Assembly: GCA_018057455.1 (NCBI GenBank)
Contig: JAGPDT010000005.1
Coordinates: forward strand, 1 to 64,000
Reading direction: 5' to 3'
Origin: Flavobacteriales bacterium
GTDB lineage: Bacteria > Bacteroidota > Bacteroidia > Flavobacteriales_F > PHOS-HE28
DNA length: 64,000 bases
Made by a program: the position numbers and the translations under genes
The notes under the pieces: model-generated
What the model was told of the DNA's origin: nothing
Seen by the model: the letters and a program-made list of their open reading frames with translations, nothing else
Database searches by the model: none
Shown: positions 1-7,589 of the stretch, piece after piece
How positions within the stretch are numbered: the first letter of the stretch is position 1
Layout: each line of letters starts with the position of its first letter

Positions 1-52
1 ATGACCGCGCGCAACTTGCACCCCGATTCACCCCCCAAAAACAACCCGGCAG

Positions 53-511
53 ATGAAACACGAAGTGGAGGCCATGTGGATGCAAGGCATGCAGTTCAAC
101 GCACTGGTGCAAGGCCACACCGTGGTCATGGACGCGCCCGAGCGCGTTGGCGGCCAAGACCAAGGACCCATCCCCAAACCCTTCGTGCTCTCCGCCCTGG
201 CCGGCTGCACCGGCATGGACGTGATCGCCCTGCTGCGCAAGGAAGGCAAGCACCCCACCGCTTTCGACCTGCGCATCAGCGGTGAGCTTTCAAAGGGTGC
301 CCCCATGGTGTACGTGGGGGTGCATGTGGTGTACGACGTCAAGGGCGATCCGGCCGATGAACAAGCCGTGCTCAACGTGGTGTCCCGCTCCCAGAACGAG
401 ATCTGCGGGGTGAGCGCCATGCTCAAGTGCAGCATGCCCGTGACCTGGGAACTGGTCTACAACGGGCACACGGTAACGGTGCCACAAGGCACCCTCGCCA
501 CCCCCGCCTGA
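53..511 (+). CDS. OsmC/Ohr-family protein
   Basis: 152 residues, the usual OsmC-fold length. Two cysteines sit where the family has its peroxidatic pair: Cys52 in the motif SALAGCTGMDV and Cys118 in EICGVSAML. OsmC/Ohr proteins reduce organic or fatty acid hydroperoxides in the cytoplasm with these two thiols, so a thiol peroxidase role is likely; the physiological reductant cannot be read from the sequence. The start is the ATG that gives the standard N-terminal beta strand (KHEVEAMWMQGMQF). The gene stands 111 bp before the next one on the same strand and no terminator is visible between them. The OsmC versus Ohr subgroup is not resolved. The 52 bases before it hold nothing I can support. 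Confidence 0.88.
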   Translation: MKHEVEAMWMQGMQFNALVQGHTVVMDAPERVGGQDQGPIPKPFVLSALAGCTGMDVIALLRKEGKHPTAFDLRISGELSKGAPMVYVGVHVVYDVKGDPADEQAVLNVVSRSQNEICGVSAMLKCSMPVTWELVYNGHTVTVPQGTLATPA

Positions 512-622
512 TCCATGACACTTGCCTCCGGGGCCCTGCAACAACCATGAAACACGATACCATCGCCCCGAAGTCCCGCGTCTTCCGTGGAGCCCGCCGA
601 TGATGGTCCGGTGCAATAACCA

Positions 623-2443
623 ATGAACGGGACAACCACACCACAAACATTCCACATCCCCGTGATGGGGCTGGGCTACACCATCGACACGCCGTTGAAG
701 GTGGCCCATCTCGGCATCACCTCCGTGGTCTCCATCATTGAGGACGAACTGATCGAACGCATGCGCGAGCACCACAGTGAGCGCAATGGCGAACCCTACG
801 AGCCGATCCCCAAACCGGGGCATGATCACCGCGCCCAACGCATCACCGCCTATTTGGACCTGCTGCAACGACTGGTGGACCGCAACATGGACCGGCTGCG
901 TGCCACACCCATCACCCGGGGTTCAGCCAGTGCCCGTTACTTCACACTGCTTCCATCCGGCTCTCCCCTGCGCAAGCGCTACCAGGACCTGCTCGCCATG
1001 CCGGCGGGTCCCCACCGGGAACAAGCCGATGCAGCGCTGCGCCAAGCCATGGTGCCCGGGGCCATCGATGTGAACATCATGGCCAAGATCGACCCGGTGA
1101 ACTACGATCGCGACGGCCATGCCCTGCCGCCGGAATACTGCGATGCCATGGCCTCCTTCCGCGGGTTCGCCAACAGCTCCCTGCGCACCTCCGTGGTGCT
1201 CAGCGCCGGCTACAACCCGCGGCTCTATGCATACATCCCCGAGTTCGCCGATTTCCTGCCCGACGAGCATGGCCAACAGCGCAAGCACATCATCCTCAAG
1301 GTGAGCGACCTGCGCTCGGCCCAGGTGCAAGGCCGCCTGTTGGCCAAAAAGGGGGTTTGGGTCTCGGAATTCCGTGTCGAATCGGGCCTGAACTGCGGAG
1401 GGCATGCCTTCGCCACCGACGGTCTGCTCATGGGCCCCATCCTCGATGCCTTCCGCCTGGAACGGGAAGCCCTGGCCGAGGAACTCTGGCACGCCTGCAA
1501 CAGCGCACTGGCAGCCGCAGGCAAGCCCGGTTTCAACACACGCCCCGAACAGCGCATCACCGCCCAGGGCGGCATCGGCACCGCGGCCGAAGACTGCTTC
1601 CTGCGTGAATACTATGGCGTGGACGGCACCGGCTGGGGCAGCCCTTTCCTCTTCGTGCCCGAGGCCACCAACGTGGACCCCGCCACCTTGGACCAAATGC
1701 TCCATGCCCGGCCCGAGGACTACTTCCTCAGCCACGCCTCCCCATTGGGCGTGCCGTTCCACAACTTCAGGCCCAGCAGCTCCGAACAGCAGCGAAAGAC
1801 CCGCATCGCCAAGAACCGGCCCGGCAGCGCCTGCTACAAGGAATTCCTGCGCAACAACACGGAATTCACCGAGGTCCCCATCTGCACCGCCTCACGCCAG
1901 TACCAGCACCTGAAGATCAAGCAGCTCAGGACCCTGGGACTGGATGAAGAAACCCTCCAGCGCGAGATCGATGCCGTGACCGAAAAGGACTGCCTGTGCG
2001 AAGGCTTGGGCGCCGCAGCCATCCTCAACGCCGGCCGCACCCCCGCCCACAAGATGGAAGCCGTGGCCATTTGCCCCGGGCCCAATGCCGCCTACTTCCA
2101 CAAGAAGACCACCTTGCAGGCCATGGTGGACCATATCCACGGCCGTACCGACTTGCTCGCGGGCAAGGACCGGCCGCACATGTTCGTCAAGGAGCTCTCG
2201 CTCTATGTGGACTACCTGCGCGGCGAATTCAAACGGCTCACGGCCGAAGCCAACGCGAAACAACATCGCCGCCTGGCCACCTTCCGCACCAACTTGCTTG
2301 AAGGCGTGCAGCACTACTCCAACCTGCTGCCCGTATTGCAAGAACGCGTGGCGGCCGATGTGCAGCGCATGCGCACCGACCTGGAGCGCTACGCCGCCGA
2401 GATCCGGGCCATGGCCTTGCCCGAGCTGCTGCCCACGTCCTGA
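623..2443 (+). CDS. Conserved protein of unknown function with a cysteine set
   Basis: 606 residues, no signal peptide or membrane segment, so probably cytoplasmic. I do not recognise a named family. The N-terminus has a conserved-looking block (HIPVMGLGYTIDTPLKVAHLG). The middle alternates strands and helices as in a TIM barrel: IILKVSDLRSAQVQG, then GLNCGGHAFATDG around Cys258, then RITAQGGIGTAAEDC, which resembles the phosphate-binding turn of FMN barrels such as IMP dehydrogenase or nitronate monooxygenase. The last third carries cysteines at 421 (ICTASRQ), 457 and 459 (DCLCEG) and 484 (ICPGPN), suggestive of a metal or Fe-S site. It lies 45 bp before the tryptophanase gene on the same strand, so cotranscription is possible. 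Any redox role is inference. Confidence 0.8.
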   Translation: MNGTTTPQTFHIPVMGLGYTIDTPLKVAHLGITSVVSIIEDELIERMREHHSERNGEPYEPIPKPGHDHRAQRITAYLDLLQRLVDRNMDRLRATPITRGSASARYFTLLPSGSPLRKRYQDLLAMPAGPHREQADAALRQAMVPGAIDVNIMAKIDPVNYDRDGHALPPEYCDAMASFRGFANSSLRTSVVLSAGYNPRLYAYIPEFADFLPDEHGQQRKHIILKVSDLRSAQVQGRLLAKKGVWVSEFRVESGLNCGGHAFATDGLLMGPILDAFRLEREALAEELWHACNSALAAAGKPGFNTRPEQRITAQGGIGTAAEDCFLREYYGVDGTGWGSPFLFVPEATNVDPATLDQMLHARPEDYFLSHASPLGVPFHNFRPSSSEQQRKTRIAKNRPGSACYKEFLRNNTEFTEVPICTASRQYQHLKIKQLRTLGLDEETLQREIDAVTEKDCLCEGLGAAAILNAGRTPAHKMEAVAICPGPNAAYFHKKTTLQAMVDHIHGRTDLLAGKDRPHMFVKELSLYVDYLRGEFKRLTAEANAKQHRRLATFRTNLLEGVQHYSNLLPVLQERVAADVQRMRTDLERYAAEIRAMALPELLPTS

Positions 2444-2488
2444 ACCTCCTACGGACCCTGTCATCCATTTCGTCCCACACGATCAACC

Positions 2489-3862
2489 ATGATCCATCGC
2501 ACCATCATCGAACCCTTCCGCATCAAGAGCGTGGAACCCATCGGCCTGAGCACCGGGGCGGAGCGCACCGGACAGTTGAAGGCCGCGCATTACAACCCCT
2601 TCCTGCTGCGCTCCGAGGACGTGGTGATCGACCTGATGACCGATAGCGGCACCGGCGCGATGAGCGCCCGCCAATGGGCCGGGGTGATGGAGGGCGATGA
2701 AGCCTATGCGGGCTCGCGCTCCTGGGTGCGCATGGAGAAGACCATCCAGGACCTCACCAGCATGCAGCATGTGCTGCCCACCCACCAGGGCCGGGCGGCG
2801 GAACGCATCATCTATGGGCACTTGGGCGGCGCCGGCAAGGTGTTCATAAGCAATACCCACTTCGACACCACCCGCGCCAACATCGAGTTCTCCGGGGCCA
2901 CGGCCATTGACATCCCCATACCCGAAGGACAGGACCCCGCCGCCCAGCACCCCTTCAAGGGCAACATGGACCTGGGCCTGCTGGACCAACTGCTCAAAGA
3001 ACACAAGGGCCATGTGGGCGCCGTGATCCTCACGGTGACCAACAACAGCGGCGGCGGCCAACCGGTAAGCCTGGCCAACGCCGAGGGCGTGGCCGCCATC
3101 TGCAAGCGGCACGGCGTGCCCTTCATGCTGGATTGCTGCCGCGTGGCCGAGAACAGCTGGTTCGTGAAGCACCGCGAACCGGGCATGGACCAGCTCTCCT
3201 ACCGGGAGATCGCCCAGCGCATGTTCGCCTTGGCCGATGGCGCCGTGATGAGCGCCAAGAAGGATGGCATGGTGAACATGGGCGGCTTCCTGGCGCTGCG
3301 CGACCCCGAACTGGCCGAGGCGTGCACCAATCTGCTGATCATCACCGAAGGCTTCACCACCTACGGCGGCCTCAGCGGCCGCGACATGGAAGCCATCGCC
3401 ACCGGTCTCGAGGAGGTCTTTGACCCGCATTATTTGGACTACCGCATCCGCAGCACCACCTTCCTGGGCGAGCGCCTGCATGAACTGGGCGTGCCCCTGA
3501 TGCGCCCCATCGGCGGCCATGCCGTGTACATCGACGCCAAGGCGCTCTACCCGCACATCCCTCCGCACGAGTACCCCGGCCAGGCGTTGGTATGCGAACT
3601 GTACCGGCTGGGCGGCATCCGCAGCGTGGAGATCGGCTCGGTGATGTTCGGCACCTACGCCGAGGACGGCAGCTTGCGCCCCGCCCGCATGGAACTGGTA
3701 CGCTTGGCCATACCGCGCCGCGTATACACCCAAAGCCACATTGAATACGTGGCCGAGACCTTTGAGGAGATCATGCGCACCCGCAGCCAGGCCCGCGGCT
3801 TGCGCATCATCAAGGAACCCCGGTTCCTGCGCCACTTCACCGCGCACTTCGCCGAGCTTTGA
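2489..3862 (+). CDS. tnaA: Tryptophanase (tryptophan indole-lyase)
   Basis: 457 residues, PLP-dependent beta-eliminating lyase splitting L-tryptophan to indole, pyruvate and ammonia in the cytoplasm. The start FRIKSVEPI, the LTDSGTGAM block, PTHQGRAAE and the PLP lysine Lys258 in MSAKKDGMVNMGG are all present. Tyrosine phenol-lyase is the close alternative. Two discriminating positions favour tryptophanase: SVEIGS has no arginine where phenol-lyases have MERG, and the C-terminus reads LRHFTA (His449, equivalent to TnaA His463) rather than LRFFTA. No tnaC-like leader or tnaB permease is adjacent, so the E. coli type of tryptophan-induced attenuation is not evident. The gene converges on the Crp/Fnr gene with 43 bp between them and no clear terminator. 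Confidence 0.93.
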   Translation: MIHRTIIEPFRIKSVEPIGLSTGAERTGQLKAAHYNPFLLRSEDVVIDLMTDSGTGAMSARQWAGVMEGDEAYAGSRSWVRMEKTIQDLTSMQHVLPTHQGRAAERIIYGHLGGAGKVFISNTHFDTTRANIEFSGATAIDIPIPEGQDPAAQHPFKGNMDLGLLDQLLKEHKGHVGAVILTVTNNSGGGQPVSLANAEGVAAICKRHGVPFMLDCCRVAENSWFVKHREPGMDQLSYREIAQRMFALADGAVMSAKKDGMVNMGGFLALRDPELAEACTNLLIITEGFTTYGGLSGRDMEAIATGLEEVFDPHYLDYRIRSTTFLGERLHELGVPLMRPIGGHAVYIDAKALYPHIPPHEYPGQALVCELYRLGGIRSVEIGSVMFGTYAEDGSLRPARMELVRLAIPRRVYTQSHIEYVAETFEEIMRTRSQARGLRIIKEPRFLRHFTAHFAEL

Positions 3863-3905
3863 CCGCGCGGACCTCGGGCATGCGCCGCCTGGTCCAACGT
3901 TGCGT

Positions 3906-4604
3906 TCAGCTTGTTTTCAGCATCCGCTCCAACGCCTTGGGCTTGCGCAGGCGGACCTCCTTGCCCACCAATTCCACCATCTTCTGCCGGTGCAAGGCAG
4001 CCAATGCGCGTACCACCGATTCATACGTGGTATCGGCCATGCTGGCGATATCACGGCGCGACAACGTGTAGGCCAGCTTCTTCGGGTCGGCTTCATCCAT
4101 GCCGAAGGTGTCCCGGCAGAGCAGCAGCACCTTCACCACCCGCCGGGCCACGTCCAGCACCATCAGGTCATGTGTGTCCCGGTCCAACTGCCGCATGCGC
4201 GCCGCGAAGTACATCAGGAAGTGGTAGCAGAACAGGCCGTTGGCCTTGAGCGTGCTGAGGAACAACGGCATGGGGATCACGTTCATCACCGTGGGGGCCA
4301 AGGCAACGGCGCTGGCCGCATACACCGGTTCATCGCCGAGACCGCGGTGCCCCAGTACTTCGCCCCGGCCGGCCAGGCGGATCACACGGCCCGGCCCCTT
4401 GCCCAGTTCAGCCACCACCTTCACCCGGCCCCGATGCACCATGTACATGTGGCCGGCCTTCTCCCCGGCGGTAAAAATGGCCTGGCCTTTCGCAAAGGCG
4501 GTCTGTATGTTCTTCTCCTTGAGCAGCTGCCGCCATTCCGGATAGCAGTACTGACGGATCAGCTCCTCCAACGTGGCCGATGAATCGCTTCCGTTCTCAT
4601 GCAT
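3906..4604 (-). CDS. Crp/Fnr-family transcriptional regulator
   Basis: 232 residues. An N-terminal cyclic-nucleotide-binding-type beta barrel (about residues 35-120, with FTAGEKAGHMYMVHRGRVKVV) is followed by a dimer helix and a C-terminal winged helix (about 180-215, LSRRDIASMADTTYESVVRAL as recognition region). The cluster of N-terminal cysteines typical of Fnr is absent, so an oxygen-sensing Fe-S cluster is unlikely; the effector is unknown. It starts 33 bp downstream of the di-haem peroxidase gene on the same strand and could be the third gene of that unit, although a one-mismatch -7 box (TACTTTAG, 4612-4619) sits 7 nt before its own ATG. Bacteroidota regulators of this type often control stress or electron-transport genes. 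Confidence 0.88.
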   Translation of the reverse strand: MHENGSDSSATLEELIRQYCYPEWRQLLKEKNIQTAFAKGQAIFTAGEKAGHMYMVHRGRVKVVAELGKGPGRVIRLAGRGEVLGHRGLGDEPVYAASAVALAPTVMNVIPMPLFLSTLKANGLFCYHFLMYFAARMRQLDRDTHDLMVLDVARRVVKVLLLCRDTFGMDEADPKKLAYTLSRRDIASMADTTYESVVRALAALHRQKMVELVGKEVRLRKPKALERMLKTS

Positions 4605-4637
4605 GGGATCGCTAAAGTACCGCGCCTTGGTGCGCGT

Positions 4638-5672
4638 TCAGAAGGGGCTCGCCAACGCCGGGTCGGTGATGAATTGTTCGTCCGTGAGCGTGTGCAGGAA
4701 TGCGATCAGGTCGGCTTTCTGTTGGGGTGTAAGGCCCAAAGTGATGCCCGTGCCCGGCTTGGTCATGATGGGGTCCAGGCTGGGGGAGTGGTGCACCCCG
4801 CCGCTGTAGAAATCCAATACCTCCGCCAACGTCTGGAACCGTCCGTCGTGCATGTATGGGGCGGTGAGTGCGATGTTGCGCAGGGTGGGCGTTTTGAAAG
4901 AGCCGAGGTCCGCAGGGTCGCCCGTAATGGCAAAGCGCCCAACGCCGCTGCCGCTGAAGCTGCTGTCCAGCCCGATGTTGTGGAAGGCGTTGTCGGTCAT
5001 CAGCGGCAGGGCATGGCAATGGAAGCAATCGCCGGCTTCGGTGAGGAAGAGGTTCATGCCGCTGGTCTCTTGCGCACTCAATGTGCCTTCATGGCGCAAG
5101 TACTGGTCGAACCGGCTGTTGAACGAAATCATCCGGCGCATCCATTGGGCCAGGGCCTTGGCCACATCGTGCTCCGTGATCGAGCAGGTGCCCATGGCCC
5201 TGTGGAACAGTTCCGGGTATTCCGGATGCGCGCGCAGCACTTCCACGTCCACTTGGAAAAACTCCTCCACCTCAAAGCGCATCACATCCTCCAGGGTGCC
5301 GCTCACCCGCCCGTCCCACAGGAAATGGGTGCTCCAGGCCAGGTTGGCGTGGGAGAGCACGCCCGTGCCCGGCGTAGGCACGGTGAACGCCTTGTCCTGG
5401 TGGTGGCAGCTGGCGCAGGCCATGCCTTGGAACGGGCCATGGGTGGACAGCAACGGGTCGTAGTACAGTCTCCGTCCCAGTTCCACGCCTTGTACCGTGA
5501 GGGGATTGTCCGCGGGGATGACCAGCGCAGGGAAGTAGGTTGGCAACGCCAGCTCCAAGGGTGTGGTGCTGGCGGCACAGGGGTCGGCCGGTGCCTGCAC
5601 TTCCCTACGGCAACCCAAGAGGGCCACCCACGCAGCAACCACGCCGACCCACATCACCGTGCGCTGTTTCAT
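4638..5672 (-). CDS. Di-haem cytochrome c peroxidase / MauG / MbnH-like lipoprotein
   Basis: 344 residues. A lipoprotein signal (AWVALLGC, Cys21) places it in the periplasm, anchored to a membrane. Two c-type haem sites are present: CASCH (86-90) and CFHCH (216-220), in the order and spacing of bacterial di-haem peroxidases. The C-terminal haem region contains TLRNIALTAPYMHDG, with Tyr273 and Met274 at the place where MauG (Tyr) and classical peroxidases (Met) differ, so the distal ligand cannot be decided by eye. It overlaps the upstream MbnP-like gene by four bases (ATGA), a sign of translational coupling. In methanobactin loci the equivalent enzyme, MbnH, oxidises a tryptophan of MbnP to kynurenine. 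A plain peroxide-scavenging role is the alternative. Confidence 0.88.
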   Translation of the reverse strand: MKQRTVMWVGVVAAWVALLGCRREVQAPADPCAASTTPLELALPTYFPALVIPADNPLTVQGVELGRRLYYDPLLSTHGPFQGMACASCHHQDKAFTVPTPGTGVLSHANLAWSTHFLWDGRVSGTLEDVMRFEVEEFFQVDVEVLRAHPEYPELFHRAMGTCSITEHDVAKALAQWMRRMISFNSRFDQYLRHEGTLSAQETSGMNLFLTEAGDCFHCHALPLMTDNAFHNIGLDSSFSGSGVGRFAITGDPADLGSFKTPTLRNIALTAPYMHDGRFQTLAEVLDFYSGGVHHSPSLDPIMTKPGTGITLGLTPQQKADLIAFLHTLTDEQFITDPALASPF

Positions 5673-6397
5673 GGCCGGTGCTCCAAGCTGAATGCATCCG
5701 CCGTGTTGTCCCGTAAAAGACCCATGAGCACCATGCTGCCCATGCTTTGGGTACCGGTGACCAGGTCGTAGGTGTGCGGGCTGCGGAACACCTCATTGAG
5801 GTTGAAGCGAAGCACCAAACTGTCCGCGGTTCCGTCCCGAGTGAAGGCACCGGGCATGGCACCATGTACCAGGTTCTCATTGCGCCCCAAGTGCATGGCG
5901 AAGCCCGTGGGCGACCCGTTGTGCAGAAAGTGCCCTTCGAACTTCAGGAAGTGGTAACCGCCGCCCATGGGCCCGGGCCAGGCCATGTTCACATGGGCCA
6001 TGGTGGCGGGCAAGGCATCGCTGAGATTGAGTGCTGGCGGAAGGCCCAACTGCACGGTGGCACCGCTGAAGCTGCCCGGGGGAAGCACCCCGAGGTCGAA
6101 AGCATTCCCCAATGCGCCATTGATGTACCACGGGCCTGCCACCACATGGTCCGGGGTGCCCGCCGCGCCCACCAAGACCAGTTCACTGAGGAAGTACTCC
6201 AGTCGCGACACGCTGTAGACATGGCCTGCCTCATTGGTGTACAGCATCGTACCGTACTGGAGCGGCACCTGATCCACCCGGTGTTCCACCAACAGGACCG
6301 TGCGTGGCACAGGCGGGGCCTGCGGAACAGGAGGATCTTCCCGGGCACAGGAAAGCAGGACGAGCGAGGAAAGTATCAACCAGGTACAGCGGTCCAT
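5669..6397 (-). CDS. MbnP-like periplasmic copper-binding lipoprotein
   Basis: 242 residues from the ATG at 6397; a GTG 15 bases further out would add five residues. A lipobox (SLVLLSC, Cys17) predicts a lipid-anchored exported protein. The fold is beta-rich, and the block MAWPGPMGGGYHFLKFEG (Trp140, His149, nearby His156) resembles the W...GY.F.K.EG signature of MbnP proteins. In characterised MbnP a tryptophan is converted to kynurenine by the partner MbnH and helps bind copper. The gene overlaps the di-haem peroxidase gene by ATGA, the pairing expected for MbnP/MbnH. No methanobactin precursor or biosynthesis genes are in the window. Family assignment is from motif memory; the modified residue is inference. 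Confidence 0.75.
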   Translation of the reverse strand: MDRCTWLILSSLVLLSCAREDPPVPQAPPVPRTVLLVEHRVDQVPLQYGTMLYTNEAGHVYSVSRLEYFLSELVLVGAAGTPDHVVAGPWYINGALGNAFDLGVLPPGSFSGATVQLGLPPALNLSDALPATMAHVNMAWPGPMGGGYHFLKFEGHFLHNGSPTGFAMHLGRNENLVHGAMPGAFTRDGTADSLVLRFNLNEVFRSPHTYDLVTGTQSMGSMVLMGLLRDNTADAFSLEHRP

Positions 6398-6518
6398 GCC
6401 GGTTCCGATCACCGCTTTTCAGCGACCGGGACAAGATGGGACATGCGCACCACGGAAAGTATGATGCATGTCACCCCTACCCCTGAGCATCCGGCTGGCA
6501 GCCTCCCACCGGGAAAGC

Positions 6519-6549
6519 GAACAGCCCCGGCGGTGTGCCGGGGCTGTTC
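6519..6549 (-). terminator. Intrinsic terminator of RNase P RNA
   Basis: A perfect 13-bp stem (6519-6531 with 6537-6549) with a 5-nt loop lies just after the 3' end of the RNase P RNA on its strand. The following bases (CGCTTTCCC) give only a weak U-tract, so termination or 3' trimming could both occur here. Confidence 0.7.
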
Positions 6550-6555
6550 AACAAA

Positions 6556-6962
6556 TGCCCGCGCATCTATAAGCCGGATCCTGTTCCTGCATGCAAGCAT
6601 GCGGGACTCCGCCATTTATCTGGGACCTCGCTCGCGCGCGGCCTCGATCGACCTACCCGCCGGGATCGGGCGGGCCGCCCTTTTCCCGCCCGAAGACGGG
6701 AGCCCCGGCCTATTTGGTCTTTCAGCCCGTGGGGTTTACCAGCCACCGCCATCACTGGCGGCGCGGTGGTCTCTTGCACCACCCTTTCACCCATGCCTGT
6801 GCCTTGCGGCCATCGGCGGTTTGCTTTCTGTTGCACTTTCCGTGGCACAGCCGTCGCCGGCCATACCCCTTCCCGTTAGGAAGCACGGTGCCCTGTGCTG
6901 CCCGGACTTTCCTCCCCTCCGGCCTTGCGGACGGAGAAGCGGCGGAGCGATGCGCGGGATGT
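6556..6962 (-). ncRNA. rnpB: RNase P RNA, bacterial class A
   Basis: About 405 nt, the catalytic RNA of RNase P that matures tRNA 5' ends. Reading the minus strand, the conserved GAGGAAAGTCCGGGC lies near the 5' end, then ACAGAAAGCAAACCGCC, then AAAGACCAAATAGG, and the 3' part holds AGGATCCGGCTTAT. The P1 helix is visible as a 10-bp pairing of 6949-6958 with 6558-6567, which sets both ends to within a few bases. A 13-bp terminator hairpin follows. I saw no clear -7 box immediately upstream. The gene is flanked by the Smr-domain gene on the same strand and by the MbnP-like gene downstream. There is no protein-coding gene in 6398-6980; reading frames there are artefacts of this RNA. Confidence 0.95.
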
Positions 6963-6980
6963 CAAGGAACTGATCACCGT

Positions 6981-7571
6981 TCAATAGTGCAGGATCTCCA
7001 CCGCCGTGGCGCCATGTCCATAGCGCCGCGGATCGGCATCATCAAAACGCACGCCTTCGTAAAACTGCAACGCCTTGCGCACTTCCTCCCGCAAGATCCC
7101 CTCACCCACGCCATGGATCACAATGACGCGTTTCTTGCGCTCGCGGATGGCCGTGTTCAGCCGCCGCTCGAAGAAATCCAGCTGGAAGCTCAGCTTCTCG
7201 CCGTCGTTCAGCGCAGTTTCATCTTCCACCAGCTTGTGCAGGTGAAGGTCCACCACCATCACCGCGGGATCCTCCACCGGCTGGTGCGCCCGGCCCCCGT
7301 TCACCGCCGTGGCCCCGCGCCCTTTCCCCTTCTCAATGCGTTCCGCCAAGCGGTCGTTCGAGGCCCGCAATTGGGCATGGTGGTCGCTCACCGAACGGCT
7401 GGGATCACCTTGCACCACGACCAATTCCCCCACCGGATAGACCAGTTCAAAGCCGTCGTGCGTGCGCACCTTCACGCGGTCCCGCCCCACGGCGGCAAGC
7501 ACAACCCCGCCCCCCACCTCGTTGAGGAAGGAGAATTGATCGCCGGGGACCAGCTTCTGTTGCGCGGACAT
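6981..7571 (-). CDS. Smr-domain protein (DUF2027/MutS2 C-terminal type)
   Basis: 196 residues. The N-terminal part (about 1-60) is a small beta-rich region like the one preceding Smr domains in Bacteroidota DUF2027 proteins. A charged low-complexity linker (RIEKGKGRG) follows. The C-terminal Smr domain carries the two diagnostic motifs VDLHLHKL and VIHGVGEGILREEVRKAL. Smr domains nick or cleave nucleic acids; in MutS2 the domain acts on stalled ribosomes or recombination structures. The other MutS2 domains are absent, so this is a stand-alone Smr protein. Its start is 18 bp from the divergent TonB-domain gene. A perfect TAAATTTG -7 box is only 4 nt upstream of the ATG. Confidence 0.88.
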   Translation of the reverse strand: MSAQQKLVPGDQFSFLNEVGGGVVLAAVGRDRVKVRTHDGFELVYPVGELVVVQGDPSRSVSDHHAQLRASNDRLAERIEKGKGRGATAVNGGRAHQPVEDPAVMVVDLHLHKLVEDETALNDGEKLSFQLDFFERRLNTAIRERKKRVIVIHGVGEGILREEVRKALQFYEGVRFDDADPRRYGHGATAVEILHY

Positions 7572-7575
7572 TTCG

Positions 7576-7583
7576 CAAATTTA
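7576..7583 (-). promoter_or_regulatory. -7 promoter box of the Smr gene
   Basis: TAAATTTG on the minus strand matches the Bacteroidota -7 consensus TAnnTTTG exactly and ends 4 nt before the ATG of the Smr gene. Transcription would begin at or next to the start codon, so the mRNA would be leaderless. No TTTG is found at the -33 distance. It lies inside the 18-bp gap between two divergent genes. Confidence 0.5.
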
Positions 7584-7589
7584 CGGACC

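Noticed and set aside
2483-3847. A 454-codon open frame antisense to tryptophanase
   Set aside because: High GC suppresses stop codons in antisense frames; the translation is His/Gly/Val/Gln-rich without domain motifs, and tnaA is unmistakable.
2489-3862. Assignment as tyrosine phenol-lyase
   Set aside because: Lacks the phenol-lyase Arg (MERG region reads VEIG) and has His449 in LRHFTA as in tryptophanase.
6530-6973. Open frames across 6.53-6.97 kb that could be called short proteins
   Set aside because: The region is RNase P RNA with P1 pairing and conserved core motifs; the frames are incidental.
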